A stretch of 40,716 nt of DNA, from positions 1 to 40,716 of the forward strand of contig JBCCUL010000048.1 of the NCBI GenBank assembly GCA_039197065.1. The letters are read 5' to 3'. Positions 15,587-24,151 of this stretch are shown one piece after another; position 1 is the stretch's first letter, and each line of letters opens with the position of its first letter. The notes beneath the pieces are model-generated. The model had not been told where the DNA came from, ran no database searches, and saw only the letters and a program-made list of their open reading frames with translations. Origin of the DNA: JANQPX01 sp039197065 (GTDB lineage Bacteria > Pseudomonadota > Alphaproteobacteria > Geminicoccales > Geminicoccaceae). Made by a program: the position numbers and the translations under genes.

Positions 15587-16255
15587 GTGTCGTATTTAAA
15601 TGACATCGGGGCGATCTTGGCGGCTGTGGCCGCTCAGGACGCTTGGGGAATTCGTGAGGCCTTAAAGAGCGACGCCGCATGGGTGTTGGGTCTCATTGTC
15701 GCCCTGGTCGGCGGTTGGGCCGTTGCGATGGTCTATAGGCTGGTGCCATGGCTGGACCGCCACCTCGAACGCACGTTCATGGTTGGCAGCTATCTCGCAA
15801 TCGCATTAATCATTTTCTGGGGTGTGGTCGACCGTTTCGTTTTTTCGAACCAGCAGCCATGGTCCACGACGATCCCGCCGCTTCTCTTCATGATCATGGC
15901 CTGGTTCGGCGCGACCTATAACGTCCGTTTGCGTTCCCATCTCAGTTTTTCGGAGTTTCGTAGCCGGATGGGTCGCGCAGGACAAATGGCCTGCTTATGT
16001 CTCGATAACATTCTGTGGATGACGTTTTCAATCATCGTCATCGTGACCACCACACGCGCCGCAGCGCTTTCCGCGTCGAATTTCCAGATCGTTCTCGGCA
16101 CGGACGACGTGATGCAGTGGTGGTTCCTGCTGACCGCACCCTTCGCGTTTCTGCTGATGGCGGCCCGTGTGGTCGAGAACTTTAGCGAGGACCTCGAGAA
16201 TTATCGAAACGGCGATGACCTCATCAAGCAGGCGGTTATCGGGGGAGGTGAATAA
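15587..16255 (+). CDS. TRAP transporter small permease subunit (DctQ type)
   Basis: 222 residues with four to five hydrophobic helices (about 30-50, 65-85, 98-112, 140-160, 180-197). The characteristic charged loop is F-G-A-T-Y-N-V-R-L-R-S-H-L-S-F-S-E, equivalent to the DctQ arginine-histidine motif. Translation begins at GTG 15587 behind GGGAAGG. It is longer than the usual 160-180 residues because of an extra N-terminal segment. It overlaps the next gene by one base (TAATG at 16253-16257), so Q and M are translationally coupled. Confidence 0.85.
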   Translation: MSYLNDIGAILAAVAAQDAWGIREALKSDAAWVLGLIVALVGGWAVAMVYRLVPWLDRHLERTFMVGSYLAIALIIFWGVVDRFVFSNQQPWSTTIPPLLFMIMAWFGATYNVRLRSHLSFSEFRSRMGRAGQMACLCLDNILWMTFSIIVIVTTTRAAALSASNFQIVLGTDDVMQWWFLLTAPFAFLLMAARVVENFSEDLENYRNGDDLIKQAVIGGGE

Positions 16256-17613
16256 TGACTGATGGAACCCTGATCACCCTCATTTCCCTTGGCGCGACGG
16301 GCCTGTTCATGCTGGGCGTGCCGGTTTTTCTCGTCATCGCTTCCTGGATCGTCGGCTGTTCCTTCGTCCTGGACCTTACGCTCGACAATATGGGTGCTGA
16401 GCTTCTCAACGTCTTCAACAAAGGCTTCGCGCTTCTGGCGATGCCGCTCTTCATCCTGACCGGAGACCTGATCAACAAGTCGGGGATCGCCCGAAGATTG
16501 TCGGACTTCGCCTATGCCTGTCTCGGCTGGCTGCGCGGCGGGCTCGCCATGGCCTCGCTTGGCGCCTGCGGTCTGTTTGCTGCCATTTCCGGCTCGAATT
16601 CAGCCACAACAGCGACCATCGGCTCGATGCTTCACCCCGAGATGGTCAAAGGCGGCTATGACGAACGATTCTCAGCCGCGACGGCTGCAGCCGGCGGCAC
16701 GGTCGGAATCATCATCCCGCCATCGATCATCTTCATCGTCTATGGCTTTCTTTTGAACCTGCCGATTTCCGACCTCTTTGTTGCAGGTATTCTCCCAGGC
16801 GCCTTGATGGTCATCGGCATGCAGCTTGCTTGCTGGCTCATCTGTCAAGCCAACGGCTGGGGCCATCTGATTCGGTTTCAGGTTAACCGCGCCCTCAAGA
16901 CCGCCTTCGGCGCCTGGTTGGGATTCTTCGCCATTGGCCTCGTGCTTTGGGGTATCTACACCGGCAAGTTCTCGCCGACCGAGGCTGCAGGCGTCACCGT
17001 GGGCTTTTGCGTCATCGCAGGCGTGCTCAGCTGGGTTGCGAACCATGTTTTGAAGATGGACATGACCCGGGACTGGTCTGAAAAGTCCTACGCGGAAATG
17101 CTGGTGGTCGAGGGCTTCACCCTTAAAGAGATCCCCGGCATCACCATGCGATCGGCGCAGATCGCCGGCGTTTTGGCGCCACTGATCGCGATTTCGGTGG
17201 TCATGCAGCAAATCCTGTCGCTGCTCGGAGCTCAGGTCGTGATCACCGACTTCCTGACCTCCTTGGGTGGCTACTACCCCGTGCTCCTGGCGGCGATGGC
17301 CATCGTGTTCGTGTCGGGCATGGTCCTGGAGTCCCTGCCCGTGACGATCATCCTCGCACCAATCCTCGCACCGATTGCGGCAAGCGTCGGCGTGGATCCG
17401 ATACACTTCTCGGTGATCTTCCTTGTCGGGGCTTCGATCGGGTTCATCACGCCGCCTTACGGGCTGAACCTCTATGTCGCATCCGGCGTGACCGGGGTGC
17501 CCTATTTCAGATTACTGAGATACACAGTGCCTTATCTGGTCGCCCTGATCTCGGTCTGGCTGATCGTGGCTTTCGTGCCGGAGCTGTCGACCATGCTTTT
17601 GCCAAACAGATGA
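16255..17613 (+). CDS. TRAP transporter large permease subunit (DctM type)
   Basis: 452 residues of an integral membrane protein with about 12 hydrophobic segments, forming the sodium-coupled translocation path of the TRAP system. Typical motifs are L-L-A-M-P-L-F-I-L-T-G, F-A-A-I-S-G-S-N-S-A-T-T-A-T-I-G, A-A-A-G-G-T-V-G-I-I-I-P-P-S and, in the second half, G-F-I-T-P-P-Y-G-L-N-L-Y. The length is normal for DctM. Together with the preceding P and Q subunits it completes the importer that should feed the divergent sulfonate operon. Confidence 0.92.
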   Translation: MTDGTLITLISLGATGLFMLGVPVFLVIASWIVGCSFVLDLTLDNMGAELLNVFNKGFALLAMPLFILTGDLINKSGIARRLSDFAYACLGWLRGGLAMASLGACGLFAAISGSNSATTATIGSMLHPEMVKGGYDERFSAATAAAGGTVGIIIPPSIIFIVYGFLLNLPISDLFVAGILPGALMVIGMQLACWLICQANGWGHLIRFQVNRALKTAFGAWLGFFAIGLVLWGIYTGKFSPTEAAGVTVGFCVIAGVLSWVANHVLKMDMTRDWSEKSYAEMLVVEGFTLKEIPGITMRSAQIAGVLAPLIAISVVMQQILSLLGAQVVITDFLTSLGGYYPVLLAAMAIVFVSGMVLESLPVTIILAPILAPIAASVGVDPIHFSVIFLVGASIGFITPPYGLNLYVASGVTGVPYFRLLRYTVPYLVALISVWLIVAFVPELSTMLLPNR

Positions 17614-17634
17614 CGGACATGTTGAGGTGCAGCA

Positions 17635-18426
17635 TTGACTGAGGGTGATATGGAGCAGCCAGAAGCTTCTCTAAGGAGTTTTCGGCTGCTCCTCATTCTC
17701 GAAGAGGTGGCCAAGGCCGGCGCGCCAGCGACGCCGACCGAGATCAATCGTTCGATCGGCCTGCCGAAACAGACGCTGCATCGGATGTTCGCCTCATTGG
17801 AGGCCCAGGGCTTTCTGCAGCGAGAACATGACGGCCGCTCCTACTCGCCGGGTTTGCGTATGCGGTCCATGGCGATCAACACGATCTCGTCTCGCGGTAG
17901 CCGTGACGCGCGATTAGCCGTCATGAGCCGATTGGCCGAGGACATCGGCGAGACCTGCAACCTATCGATCCCCGATCGCAACGGCATGATCTATGCCGAT
18001 CGTATCGAGACCGAATGGCCATTGCGCATCCAGCTGCCGGTCGGGACGAAAGTGCCGCTTCATTGCACCGCCAGCGGCAAGCTTTATTTGAGCACATTGC
18101 CCAAAGTGCAGCTTGATCGGGTCCTCAATAATTCCAAGCTCGAAAAGCGAACCAGCAAGACACTCACGACCAAGGAAGCCCTGGCGGACGAAATCGATCA
18201 GATACGTCTCAAAGGCTTCTCCGAAGACAATGAAGAATTCATCGAAGGCATGATCGCGCTTGCCGTGCCGATCAAAGGCCTAGATGGTCGGTTCCTTTCT
18301 GCCTTAGCCTTTCATGCCCCCACGCCGCGCATGCCGTTCTCTGCCGCCCATCAGCACCTGGACCGCCTGCGCGACGCGGCCGCTGAACTGGCGCATATCC
18401 TTATTGAGGGGGCCGGAGACGTTTAG
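17635..18426 (+). CDS. IclR-family transcriptional regulator of the sulfonate module
   Basis: 263 residues from TTG 17635, or 258 from ATG 17650, which also has GAGGG just upstream. The start is unresolved. The N-terminal winged helix-turn-helix covers about residues 10-75 (A-T-P-T-E-I-N-R-S-I-G-L-P-K-Q-T-L-H-R). The C-terminal effector domain follows, with the IclR signature L-H-C-T-A-S-G-K-L-Y-L-S and the G-F-S-E-D-N-E-E-F-I-E-G-M-I-A-L-A-V-P-I motif. It starts about 20 bp after the TRAP M gene and is probably co-transcribed. It is the only regulator in the module, so it likely senses the sulfonate or a catabolite and binds the divergent promoter region at 14042-14154. Confidence 0.9.
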   Translation: MTEGDMEQPEASLRSFRLLLILEEVAKAGAPATPTEINRSIGLPKQTLHRMFASLEAQGFLQREHDGRSYSPGLRMRSMAINTISSRGSRDARLAVMSRLAEDIGETCNLSIPDRNGMIYADRIETEWPLRIQLPVGTKVPLHCTASGKLYLSTLPKVQLDRVLNNSKLEKRTSKTLTTKEALADEIDQIRLKGFSEDNEEFIEGMIALAVPIKGLDGRFLSALAFHAPTPRMPFSAAHQHLDRLRDAAAELAHILIEGAGDV

Positions 18427-18434
18427 GACCGATA

Positions 18435-18800
18435 GCCTTAGGCCGAGGGGTGTCGAATTCGACGTCTTCCGGGGTCAGGATGATCGGGTCGATCGGAGTA
18501 CGGAGAACCTACGCTGCTTCCTTTTTGCTGCTATCGCTAACCAACGCCGTGTGCAACTCGCGTATCTGGCGGTGGTAAGACTCAGTCATGTTGGGATGAA
18601 AGAGCGGTAGCGAGCTGTCGGCGTGCGGCAGCTCAGTCTCCAGCGCTTCCTACCGCGCTTCGAGCGCTTGCACCTTCCTGACGAAGGTCTTGCTGTCGCC
18701 GTCGTCCAGGAGCACTCCCTGGAGCTTCTGCAACTGTCGCTCGATCCTGGCGAATGCTGGGCGCTTATCGTTTCGTTCCTTTGTGACTGTCACCCGCATG
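18435..18800 (-). pseudogene. Remnant of a second serine recombinase, C-terminal region
   Basis: Reading the minus strand in one frame gives R-P-A-F-A-R-I-E-R-Q-L-Q-K-L-Q, then F-H-P-N-M-T-E-S-Y-H-R-Q-I-R-E-L, then I-I-L-T-P-E-D-V-E-F. These are the coiled-coil region, the H-P-N-x-x-E-x-Y-x-R segment and the C-terminal L-T-P-E-D of resolvase-type recombinases. Two TAG stops interrupt it, after A-L-E-A-R and after K-K-E-A-A. The catalytic N-terminal half is missing. The C-terminal I-L-T-P-E-D matches the recombinase at 1141-2162, so they belong to related elements. It closes the sulfonate module on its right side. Confidence 0.75.
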
Positions 18801-19210
18801 CCGACCGAAGCAAATGTCCCGAACGATCGGCAGGCGACATGGGTTCGTGCCAGAAACTGCAGTTATCGTTGAAACGTCGTCTTTTGGCGAGCGTTAGCGC
18901 GCCAGTTTTCTGTGGAACAGCAATTATGGCAGAATTGAGTTTTCGGCATATCGCATTCCTTCAGGCAGCCGCGCCAAACAACCCCAGCAAGTATCGTTGG
19001 AATCGTTCCCGCGCAACCCATCGACGCTGTGCACTTCTCCGCAACGTCCTCCCCGATTCCGCCTCTAGCCTTGTTTTCCGAGGCCAGAGCGCGGCCGCTG
19101 CTGCTGGCCGATATAGGGCCATCCTTCAAAATGCCGCTGGTACGCTTCCATTTGCCGTAAGGCGTTTGTCTTCCCCAGGGTTGTCGATCGGGTCTATTGG
19201 TGCGTCTCGG
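18801..19210. other. Gene-free stretch
   Basis: No gene is supported here. The long plus-strand frame spanning 18623-19447 has no recognisable motif and crosses both the recombinase remnant and the 3' end of the LacI gene in antisense. The interval may be further debris of the recombinase element. Confidence 0.4.
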
Positions 19211-20245
19211 TCAGCGAGATTGCATCGTCGACGCTCGCTCGATCAGGGTCGACGACAGCATGATGTTCTGAACCGGTGCGGCCTCGCCCGCCATGCGGAG
19301 GGTCAGGCGGTCCCAGGCGCAGCGCGCGACCTCGTCGACCGGCTGGGCCACGGTTGTCACGGGTTTCTTGCGCGCAGTCATCCAGAGCGAGTCGTGAAAG
19401 CCGATGAGCAGCATGTCGTCCGGCGCTTCCAGCCCCGCTTTGGCTAGCGTCGACAAAGCGGCGAGCGTGGTGACGTTGGTCAGCCCGACGATCGCATCCG
19501 GCTTCGGATGGGAGGCCAGCCAGGCGCTCAGGCGCTCGGCGCCGGCCGTCGGCTCCGCGCCGATCTCAAGGACGGACAAGGTGGCGCCCTCGGTCTCGTC
19601 GACGACCTCTCTTGCGCCGCGCACCCGTTCTTTCGCCGTGAAGAGATCGACCATCGAGGTCACCACGAGGATCGACCTCGCCCCCTTGGCAATCAAGTGT
19701 TCGGCTGTCTTTCGTCCCGAGCTGAAATTATCAATGGTCACCGTGTCGAACGTGGCGTCGCCCGGCCGGATCCGATCGGCGCCGACGATCGGCGTGCCGG
19801 CGAACTCGCCGTTGAGTTCGTTCGGGAAGGAGTCGCGGCAGGGGATCGCGACGACGCCTGCAGGGCGCCAGGCCATGAGCGCACGCAGCCGCGACATTTC
19901 CAGGGCGGGATCATTGCGCGAACAGGACACGATCACCTCGTAGCCGGCACTTTCGGCGCGCGCCTCGATGCAGGACACGAAGCGGTTGAGGAACAGGTCC
20001 TCCAGATCGGGGACAAGCACGGCGATGACCCGAGCACGCCCGGATCGGAGCTGAGACGCGACCCGGTCGACCGCATAGCCAAGGTCGTCGGCGGCGCGAC
20101 GGACCCGCTTCGCCAGCTTGTCGTTGACATGCTTCTTGCCCGAGAAGACATGCGAGACCGTCGCCGTCGACACACGGGCCTTCTCGGCGACGTCTTTTAT
20201 CGACGGCCGTTTGCGTTGTGGGGTCAGTTCATCCAGACTTGCCAT
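19211..20245 (-). CDS. LacI-family transcriptional regulator of the sulfate-ester operon
   Basis: 344 residues from ATG 20245. A GTG start 16 codons earlier is possible but less likely. The N-terminal helix-turn-helix is S-I-K-D-V-A-E-K-A-R-V-S-T-A-T-V-S-H-V-F-S-G, followed by the hinge helix (D-R-V-A-S-Q-L-R-S-G) and a periplasmic-binding-like effector domain (V-I-A-V-L-V-P-D-L-E-D-L-F-L). It is divergent from the importer genes. The importer promoter carries a LacI-type operator, so repression relieved by a sugar-like or ester-derived ligand is likely. A weaker match (AAACGATT on the minus strand, near 20252-20260) overlaps its own start region, which would allow autoregulation. Confidence 0.9.
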   Translation of the reverse strand: MASLDELTPQRKRPSIKDVAEKARVSTATVSHVFSGKKHVNDKLAKRVRRAADDLGYAVDRVASQLRSGRARVIAVLVPDLEDLFLNRFVSCIEARAESAGYEVIVSCSRNDPALEMSRLRALMAWRPAGVVAIPCRDSFPNELNGEFAGTPIVGADRIRPGDATFDTVTIDNFSSGRKTAEHLIAKGARSILVVTSMVDLFTAKERVRGAREVVDETEGATLSVLEIGAEPTAGAERLSAWLASHPKPDAIVGLTNVTTLAALSTLAKAGLEAPDDMLLIGFHDSLWMTARKKPVTTVAQPVDEVARCAWDRLTLRMAGEAAPVQNIMLSSTLIERASTMQSR

Positions 20246-20340
20246 CGTCAGTAAATCGTTTTTCCAAACCTGACACGCTTTCGCTCCGGCCACTCCTAGT
20301 CACGAGCCGCCATCGAAGGTGATGAACGCTAACCAGCCAC

Positions 20341-20368
20341 TCTATTCCTTACAATCAATAGGAATAGA
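20341..20368. promoter_or_regulatory. Perfect 9-bp inverted repeat upstream of the importer promoter
   Basis: TCTATTCCT (20341-20349) and AGGAATAGA (20360-20368) are exact reverse complements around a 10-bp AT-rich spacer, between the divergent LacI and importer genes. It lies about 60 bp upstream of the importer -35 element, a place typical for an activator or a second regulator. It does not have the LacI-type central CG. Confidence 0.55.
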
Positions 20369-20429
20369 AGCAGATGGCCAAGGCCCTCCTCAAGTTGCCG
20401 ACAGTGCTGAAGGACAAGCCTTCACGGCG

Positions 20430-20458
20430 TTGACAGTTAAACGATTAACGCATAATCT
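20430..20458 (+). promoter_or_regulatory. Sigma-70-type promoter with LacI-type operator between -35 and -10
   Basis: TTGACA (20430-20435) is a consensus -35. CATAAT (20451-20456) or the overlapping TAATCT is a good -10. The spacer is filled by GTTAAACGATTAAC (20436-20449), a near-perfect palindrome centred on CG, the hallmark of LacI-family operators. A repressor bound there would block RNA polymerase directly. The predicted transcript would start near 20463, so the importer gene must start downstream, at ATG 20511. Confidence 0.75.
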
Positions 20459-20510
20459 TCGACAGATCAACGGACGCCTGCCAATATTGCGTCATTTCGG
20501 GGAGGCATGG

Positions 20511-21305
20511 ATGGGGTGGCTGGCGTCCTACCGAATGCTTGGGTTCAGCGTCGCCGCCATTGTCGGCTGGGTGATCCTCTGGGCCTGGCTGACGCGCGAC
20601 GGCGGGCCGGTGCCGACCTTGTATTTCCCGCCGCCGGACGATGTGTTGAACCGCTTTTGGCGGATGTGGACGCGTCCCTATATCGGCAGCACGCTTTGGC
20701 AGCATATCCTCAGCAGCCTCTACATCGTCCTCACGGGCTGGGCTGCGGCCGCCCTCGTCGGCATTCCGCTCGGCATCGCCATGGCTTGGTGGTCCAGGCT
20801 CAAATGGATCGTGTTTCCGATCTTCCAGCTGATCCGCCCGGTGCCGCCGCTCGCCTGGATTCCGCTCACCATCCTCTGGCTCGGGATCGGCGATGCCGCC
20901 CGGATCTCAGTGGTGTTTATCGCGGCCCTGGTGCCCTGGCTGATGAATTCCATGCTCGCGGTCTATTCGGTCGACAGGCTCCTGATCGATGCCGCCAGAA
21001 CCCTCGGTGCCTCTGATCGGCAGATCCTGACACGCGTGGTTTGCCGAACAGCGCTGCCCACCCTGGTGGCTGCCGCGCGCATGGCCCTTGGCAATGCCTG
21101 GTCCACCCTGGTGGCCGCCGAGATCCTGGCGGCGACCGCAGGCCTCGGCTATATCGCGGTCAACGCCTCGCAATTGCTGGACACGGACGTCTTGATCGTC
21201 GCAATGATCATGATCGGCCTGCTCGGCATCGGCCTCACCGCACTCATCGAAATGAGCCAGCGCATCCTCGCCCCCTGGTCCCTCGCTGGCGAACGGAGGG
21301 GCTAA
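20511..21305 (+). CDS. ABC transporter permease, SsuC/TauC type (first of two)
   Basis: 264 residues with about six hydrophobic helices. ATG 20511 is chosen because GGGGAGG ends 5 nt before it and because a promoter and operator sit inside the longer upstream frame (20319). The permease domain has the binding-protein-dependent loop around residues 170-190 (D-A-A-R-T-L-G-A-S-D-R-Q-I-L-T-R-V-V), equivalent to the EAA motif that docks on the ATPase. It should pair with the second permease as a heterodimer. The family imports sulfonates, sulfate esters, nitrate and similar anions. Confidence 0.88.
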   Translation: MGWLASYRMLGFSVAAIVGWVILWAWLTRDGGPVPTLYFPPPDDVLNRFWRMWTRPYIGSTLWQHILSSLYIVLTGWAAAALVGIPLGIAMAWWSRLKWIVFPIFQLIRPVPPLAWIPLTILWLGIGDAARISVVFIAALVPWLMNSMLAVYSVDRLLIDAARTLGASDRQILTRVVCRTALPTLVAAARMALGNAWSTLVAAEILAATAGLGYIAVNASQLLDTDVLIVAMIMIGLLGIGLTALIEMSQRILAPWSLAGERRG

Positions 21306-21308
21306 GGC

Positions 21309-22133
21309 ATGATCGACCAGGCTTTGGCGAACATGGGTGTGGTGTCGACCCGTGGACGCTCGATCGCTTACGGCGTCTTCTCGCTGACGGCCCTGCTTCT
21401 GCTCTGGTTTCTTGCCACGTCAGTCTTCCAGTGGATCGAGCCCCGCGTGCTACCCTCGCCCGCTGAGGTGGTGCAGAAATATGTCCAGCACGTCACCGAG
21501 CCGTTCAGCGGTCTGACGCTTGCCGGCCATATCCTGGCCTCGCTGGAGCGCTGGGGCTGGGGTGTCTTCGTCGCCATGCTCATCGGTGTACCGGTCGGCG
21601 TGTTCTTCGCCTGGGCGCCCTGGTTTAAGACGATCGTCAATCCGATCTTCGAGCTTCTGCATTTCATCCCGCCCTTTGCCTATATCCCGCTCGCCGTCCT
21701 CTGGTTCGGCGCATCGACCGCGACCCAGGCGATGGTGGTGTTCGTCGCCGCCTTTCCGGCTTTCGTGATCAACACGCAGCTCGGCGTTTCCCAGGTGGAA
21801 AAAATCTACATCGACGCCGCGCGCGTGTTCGGCGCTGGCCAGGCGGCGACGCTGCGCCGTGTTGTCATCCCGGCCGCCGCACCCAGCATCTACACCGGCC
21901 TGCGCATCGCGATCAGCAATGGCTGGATGGCGCTGGTCGGCGCCGAGCTCGTGGTCGGCAAGGTCGGGCTCGGCTTCATGATCGCCCAGGGACAGGAAAA
22001 CGCCTCGGTCTCCACCATCTTCGTCGGCCTGATCACCATCGGCTGCCTCGGCGTGCTGATCGACAATCTCGTCCAGCGAAGCGAGCGCTACGTGCTGCCC
22101 TGGCGAAAGAACGTGATGGTCAACAGTGGATAG
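21309..22133 (+). CDS. ABC transporter permease, SsuC/TauC type (second of two)
   Basis: 274 residues, about six hydrophobic helices, starting 3 bp after the first permease stop. The ATPase-docking loop is D-A-A-R-V-F-G-A-G-Q-A-A-T-L-R-R-V-V-I-P. The two permeases are clearly related but not duplicates. Most SsuC or TauC transporters are homodimers made from one gene, so the two-gene arrangement points to a specialised branch of the family. Confidence 0.9.
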   Translation: MIDQALANMGVVSTRGRSIAYGVFSLTALLLLWFLATSVFQWIEPRVLPSPAEVVQKYVQHVTEPFSGLTLAGHILASLERWGWGVFVAMLIGVPVGVFFAWAPWFKTIVNPIFELLHFIPPFAYIPLAVLWFGASTATQAMVVFVAAFPAFVINTQLGVSQVEKIYIDAARVFGAGQAATLRRVVIPAAAPSIYTGLRIAISNGWMALVGAELVVGKVGLGFMIAQGQENASVSTIFVGLITIGCLGVLIDNLVQRSERYVLPWRKNVMVNSG

Positions 22134-22145
22134 GATGAAGAATAG

Positions 22146-22976
22146 ATGATGTCGACCACCACCAGCGCGCCGCTTGAACTGGCCGGAGCCCACAAGTTGG
22201 AGCTGCAGAGCATCACAAAGTGGTTCGGGAAGAAGGACGAAGGCATCCTTGCGGTGGACGACTGCTCGCTCGCGATCGACAAGGGCGAGTTCGTCTGCGT
22301 GGTCGGGCCTTCTGGCTGCGGTAAGTCCACGCTGATGACCATCGGTGCAGGCCTCGAAGACCCGACCGAAGGTGAGGTGTTGATCGACGGTAAGGCTGCC
22401 GGGCCTCCCGGCCCCAGGCGAAGCGTGGTCTTCCAGAAGTTCGCCCTGTTTCCCTCGGAAACCGTCGAGCAAAACATCAAATTCGGCCTACAGATGACCG
22501 GCGTTGCGGCAGCCGAGCAGGAGCAGCGCCTGATCGAGCAGCTCAAGATCATGGGTCTCGAGCAGTTCCGAAAAGCCTATCCGAGCGAGCTTTCCGGCGG
22601 CATGCAGCAGCGGGTCGCGATTGCTCGCGCGCTCGTCATGCAGCCGGAGATTCTCCTCATGGACGAGCCCTTCGGCGCGCTGGATGCGCAGACGCGCACC
22701 ATCCTCCAAGAAGAGGTACAGCGCCTGCACCGCGAGAAGCACTACACCGTCCTCTTCATCACCCATTCCGTGGAGGAAGCCGTCTATCTGGGCGACCGGG
22801 TGGTGGTGATGACGCGAAGGCCTGGGCGCATCAAGAAAGAACTGACCTTGCCGCGCGACGTCGTCTGGAAGACCGGCGATATCGAGGCGGCCGCCGAACA
22901 TCCGGACTTCATCGAAGCGCGCCGCGAAATCTGGGCGCTGGTTCGAGAAGAAATCATCGCAGGCCAAACCAACTGA
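22146..22976 (+). CDS. ABC transporter ATP-binding protein, SsuB/TauB type
   Basis: 276 residues. Walker A is G-P-S-G-C-G-K-S-T (54-62), the Q-loop is V-F-Q-K-F-A-L-F-P (about 95-103), the signature motif is L-S-G-G-M-Q-Q-R (149-156), Walker B is I-L-L-M-D-E-P (169-175), and the switch histidine is in F-I-T-H-S-V-E-E-A. It energises the import of the substrate captured by the binding protein. It is cytoplasmic and peripheral to the two permeases encoded just upstream. Confidence 0.95.
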   Translation: MMSTTTSAPLELAGAHKLELQSITKWFGKKDEGILAVDDCSLAIDKGEFVCVVGPSGCGKSTLMTIGAGLEDPTEGEVLIDGKAAGPPGPRRSVVFQKFALFPSETVEQNIKFGLQMTGVAAAEQEQRLIEQLKIMGLEQFRKAYPSELSGGMQQRVAIARALVMQPEILLMDEPFGALDAQTRTILQEEVQRLHREKHYTVLFITHSVEEAVYLGDRVVVMTRRPGRIKKELTLPRDVVWKTGDIEAAAEHPDFIEARREIWALVREEIIAGQTN

Positions 22977-22999
22977 AATCGCAACCAGGGAGAAAGATC

Positions 23000-24013
23000 A
23001 TGACTTGCAAAAACATTCTCGCCGGTGTCGCCACCGCGGCACTGCTGACCACCGCCGGGTCGGCTTGGTCTCAGACCACGCTCAATCTGAACAGCCAGCC
23101 GAACGAAGCGGGCTTCCCGATGTGGCTCGCCAACGACCTCGGCTATTTCGAGGAGAACGGCCTCGAAATCGCGATCGAATATTTCCCGAACGGTGGTGCC
23201 GCGCTCGCCACCGGCGCCACCGGTCAATGGCAGGCCGGCTGGACCGGCGGTCCGCCCGCTGTGTCGGGCTGGGAGAAGTTCGAGCTGATCTCGGTCGGCG
23301 CCATGCAGAAGGAAAGCCAGAACCTGAAGCTGGTGATGCGCAACGACGCGATGGAAGGCAAGACACCGGCCGAGGCGCTGCCCGAGGTCAAGATCGGCAC
23401 TGTGCCCAACTCCACCTGGAGCCAGGTGCTCTACGCCTGCGCCGCCCATCTCGGCGTGGAAGAACCCGAGTCGCTGAACGTCGTGCCACTGACGCCTGCC
23501 GTCACCATCCAGTCCCTGCAGAGCGGCGATCTCGGCGCCGGCACCACCGCGGCGTCGGCCGATCTCCCGCTGATCGAGGACACCGATACCTACACCATGC
23601 TCTGCGACGGCAAGGTGGCCGGCACCAACATCATCGCCCCCTATATCGTGACCAAGCGTTTCTGGGACGAGGATCCGGACGCAGCCGCCGCCTTCGTCGA
23701 GGCAGTCTATCGCGCAAACGAATACATCAACGCCACCGACCCGGCGAAGGTGGTCGAGCATGTGCTCGAATACTACGCCGACACCGGCATTGAGGGCGAC
23801 GACGTCAAGGCGGCATACGCCATGCGCATGCGGGACTGGGTCACGCTGGACGAGGCGATCGAGGATGTCTCTTCGGGCCTCACCAATGAGACGCTCACCG
23901 GCGCCGCCGAGGTCCTGGTTGCTGGCGGCGCGCGCGACACAGTCCCCGACTTCGGCCCGATGCAGCCGCTCGCTCTTGAGGTCCTCGAGGCCGCCAAGGC
24001 TCTCCGCAACTAG
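23000..24013 (+). CDS. ABC transporter substrate-binding protein, SsuA/TauA (NMT1-like) family
   Basis: 337 residues with a Sec signal peptide (M-T-C-K-N-I-L-A-G-V then a hydrophobic run), probably cleaved after A-W-S near residue 24. AGGGAG lies upstream of the ATG. The mature part opens P-N-E-A-G-F-P-M-W-L-A-N-D-L-G-Y-F-E-E-N-G-L and carries the A-L-A-T-G-A-T-G-Q-W-Q-A-G segment of the family. SsuA relatives bind sulfonates. The sulfatase genes directly downstream suggest an organic sulfate ester as ligand, comparable to the atsRBC transport system of Pseudomonas. Confidence 0.88.
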   Translation: MTCKNILAGVATAALLTTAGSAWSQTTLNLNSQPNEAGFPMWLANDLGYFEENGLEIAIEYFPNGGAALATGATGQWQAGWTGGPPAVSGWEKFELISVGAMQKESQNLKLVMRNDAMEGKTPAEALPEVKIGTVPNSTWSQVLYACAAHLGVEEPESLNVVPLTPAVTIQSLQSGDLGAGTTAASADLPLIEDTDTYTMLCDGKVAGTNIIAPYIVTKRFWDEDPDAAAAFVEAVYRANEYINATDPAKVVEHVLEYYADTGIEGDDVKAAYAMRMRDWVTLDEAIEDVSSGLTNETLTGAAEVLVAGGARDTVPDFGPMQPLALEVLEAAKALRN

Positions 24014-24035
24014 TGGTGTGACCACTTCATTGACT
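24012..24035 (+). promoter_or_regulatory. Palindrome AGTGGT-GTG-ACCACT followed by a -35-like TTGACT
   Basis: The palindrome (24012-24026) overlaps the stop of the binding-protein gene and is followed by TCAT and TTGACT (24030-24035). The sulfatase gene starts 116 bp downstream. The -10 at the right distance (AATGAG, 24053) is weak. The TGGT-N3-ACCA core resembles FadR/GntR operators. It may be an internal regulated promoter for the sulfatases or just a dispersed repeat. Confidence 0.45.
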
Positions 24036-24151
24036 TTGGACGGCCTTCGAAGAATGAGCTCCGATGTTCGACGGTATACCGACTTTTGTCGGGTTGACGT
24101 CGGGGCTCCTTCTTCTCGAGCCTGTCCTTAGGAACCAAAAAACCGGAGCCC

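Noticed and set aside
18623..19447. 274-codon plus-strand frame
   Set aside because: It is antisense to the serine recombinase remnant and to the end of the LacI gene, with no motif or ribosome site.
20319..20510. N-terminal extension of the first ABC permease
   Set aside because: It contains a consensus promoter, a LacI-type operator and an inverted repeat, and the residues are unlike permease N-termini. A better ribosome site precedes ATG 20511.
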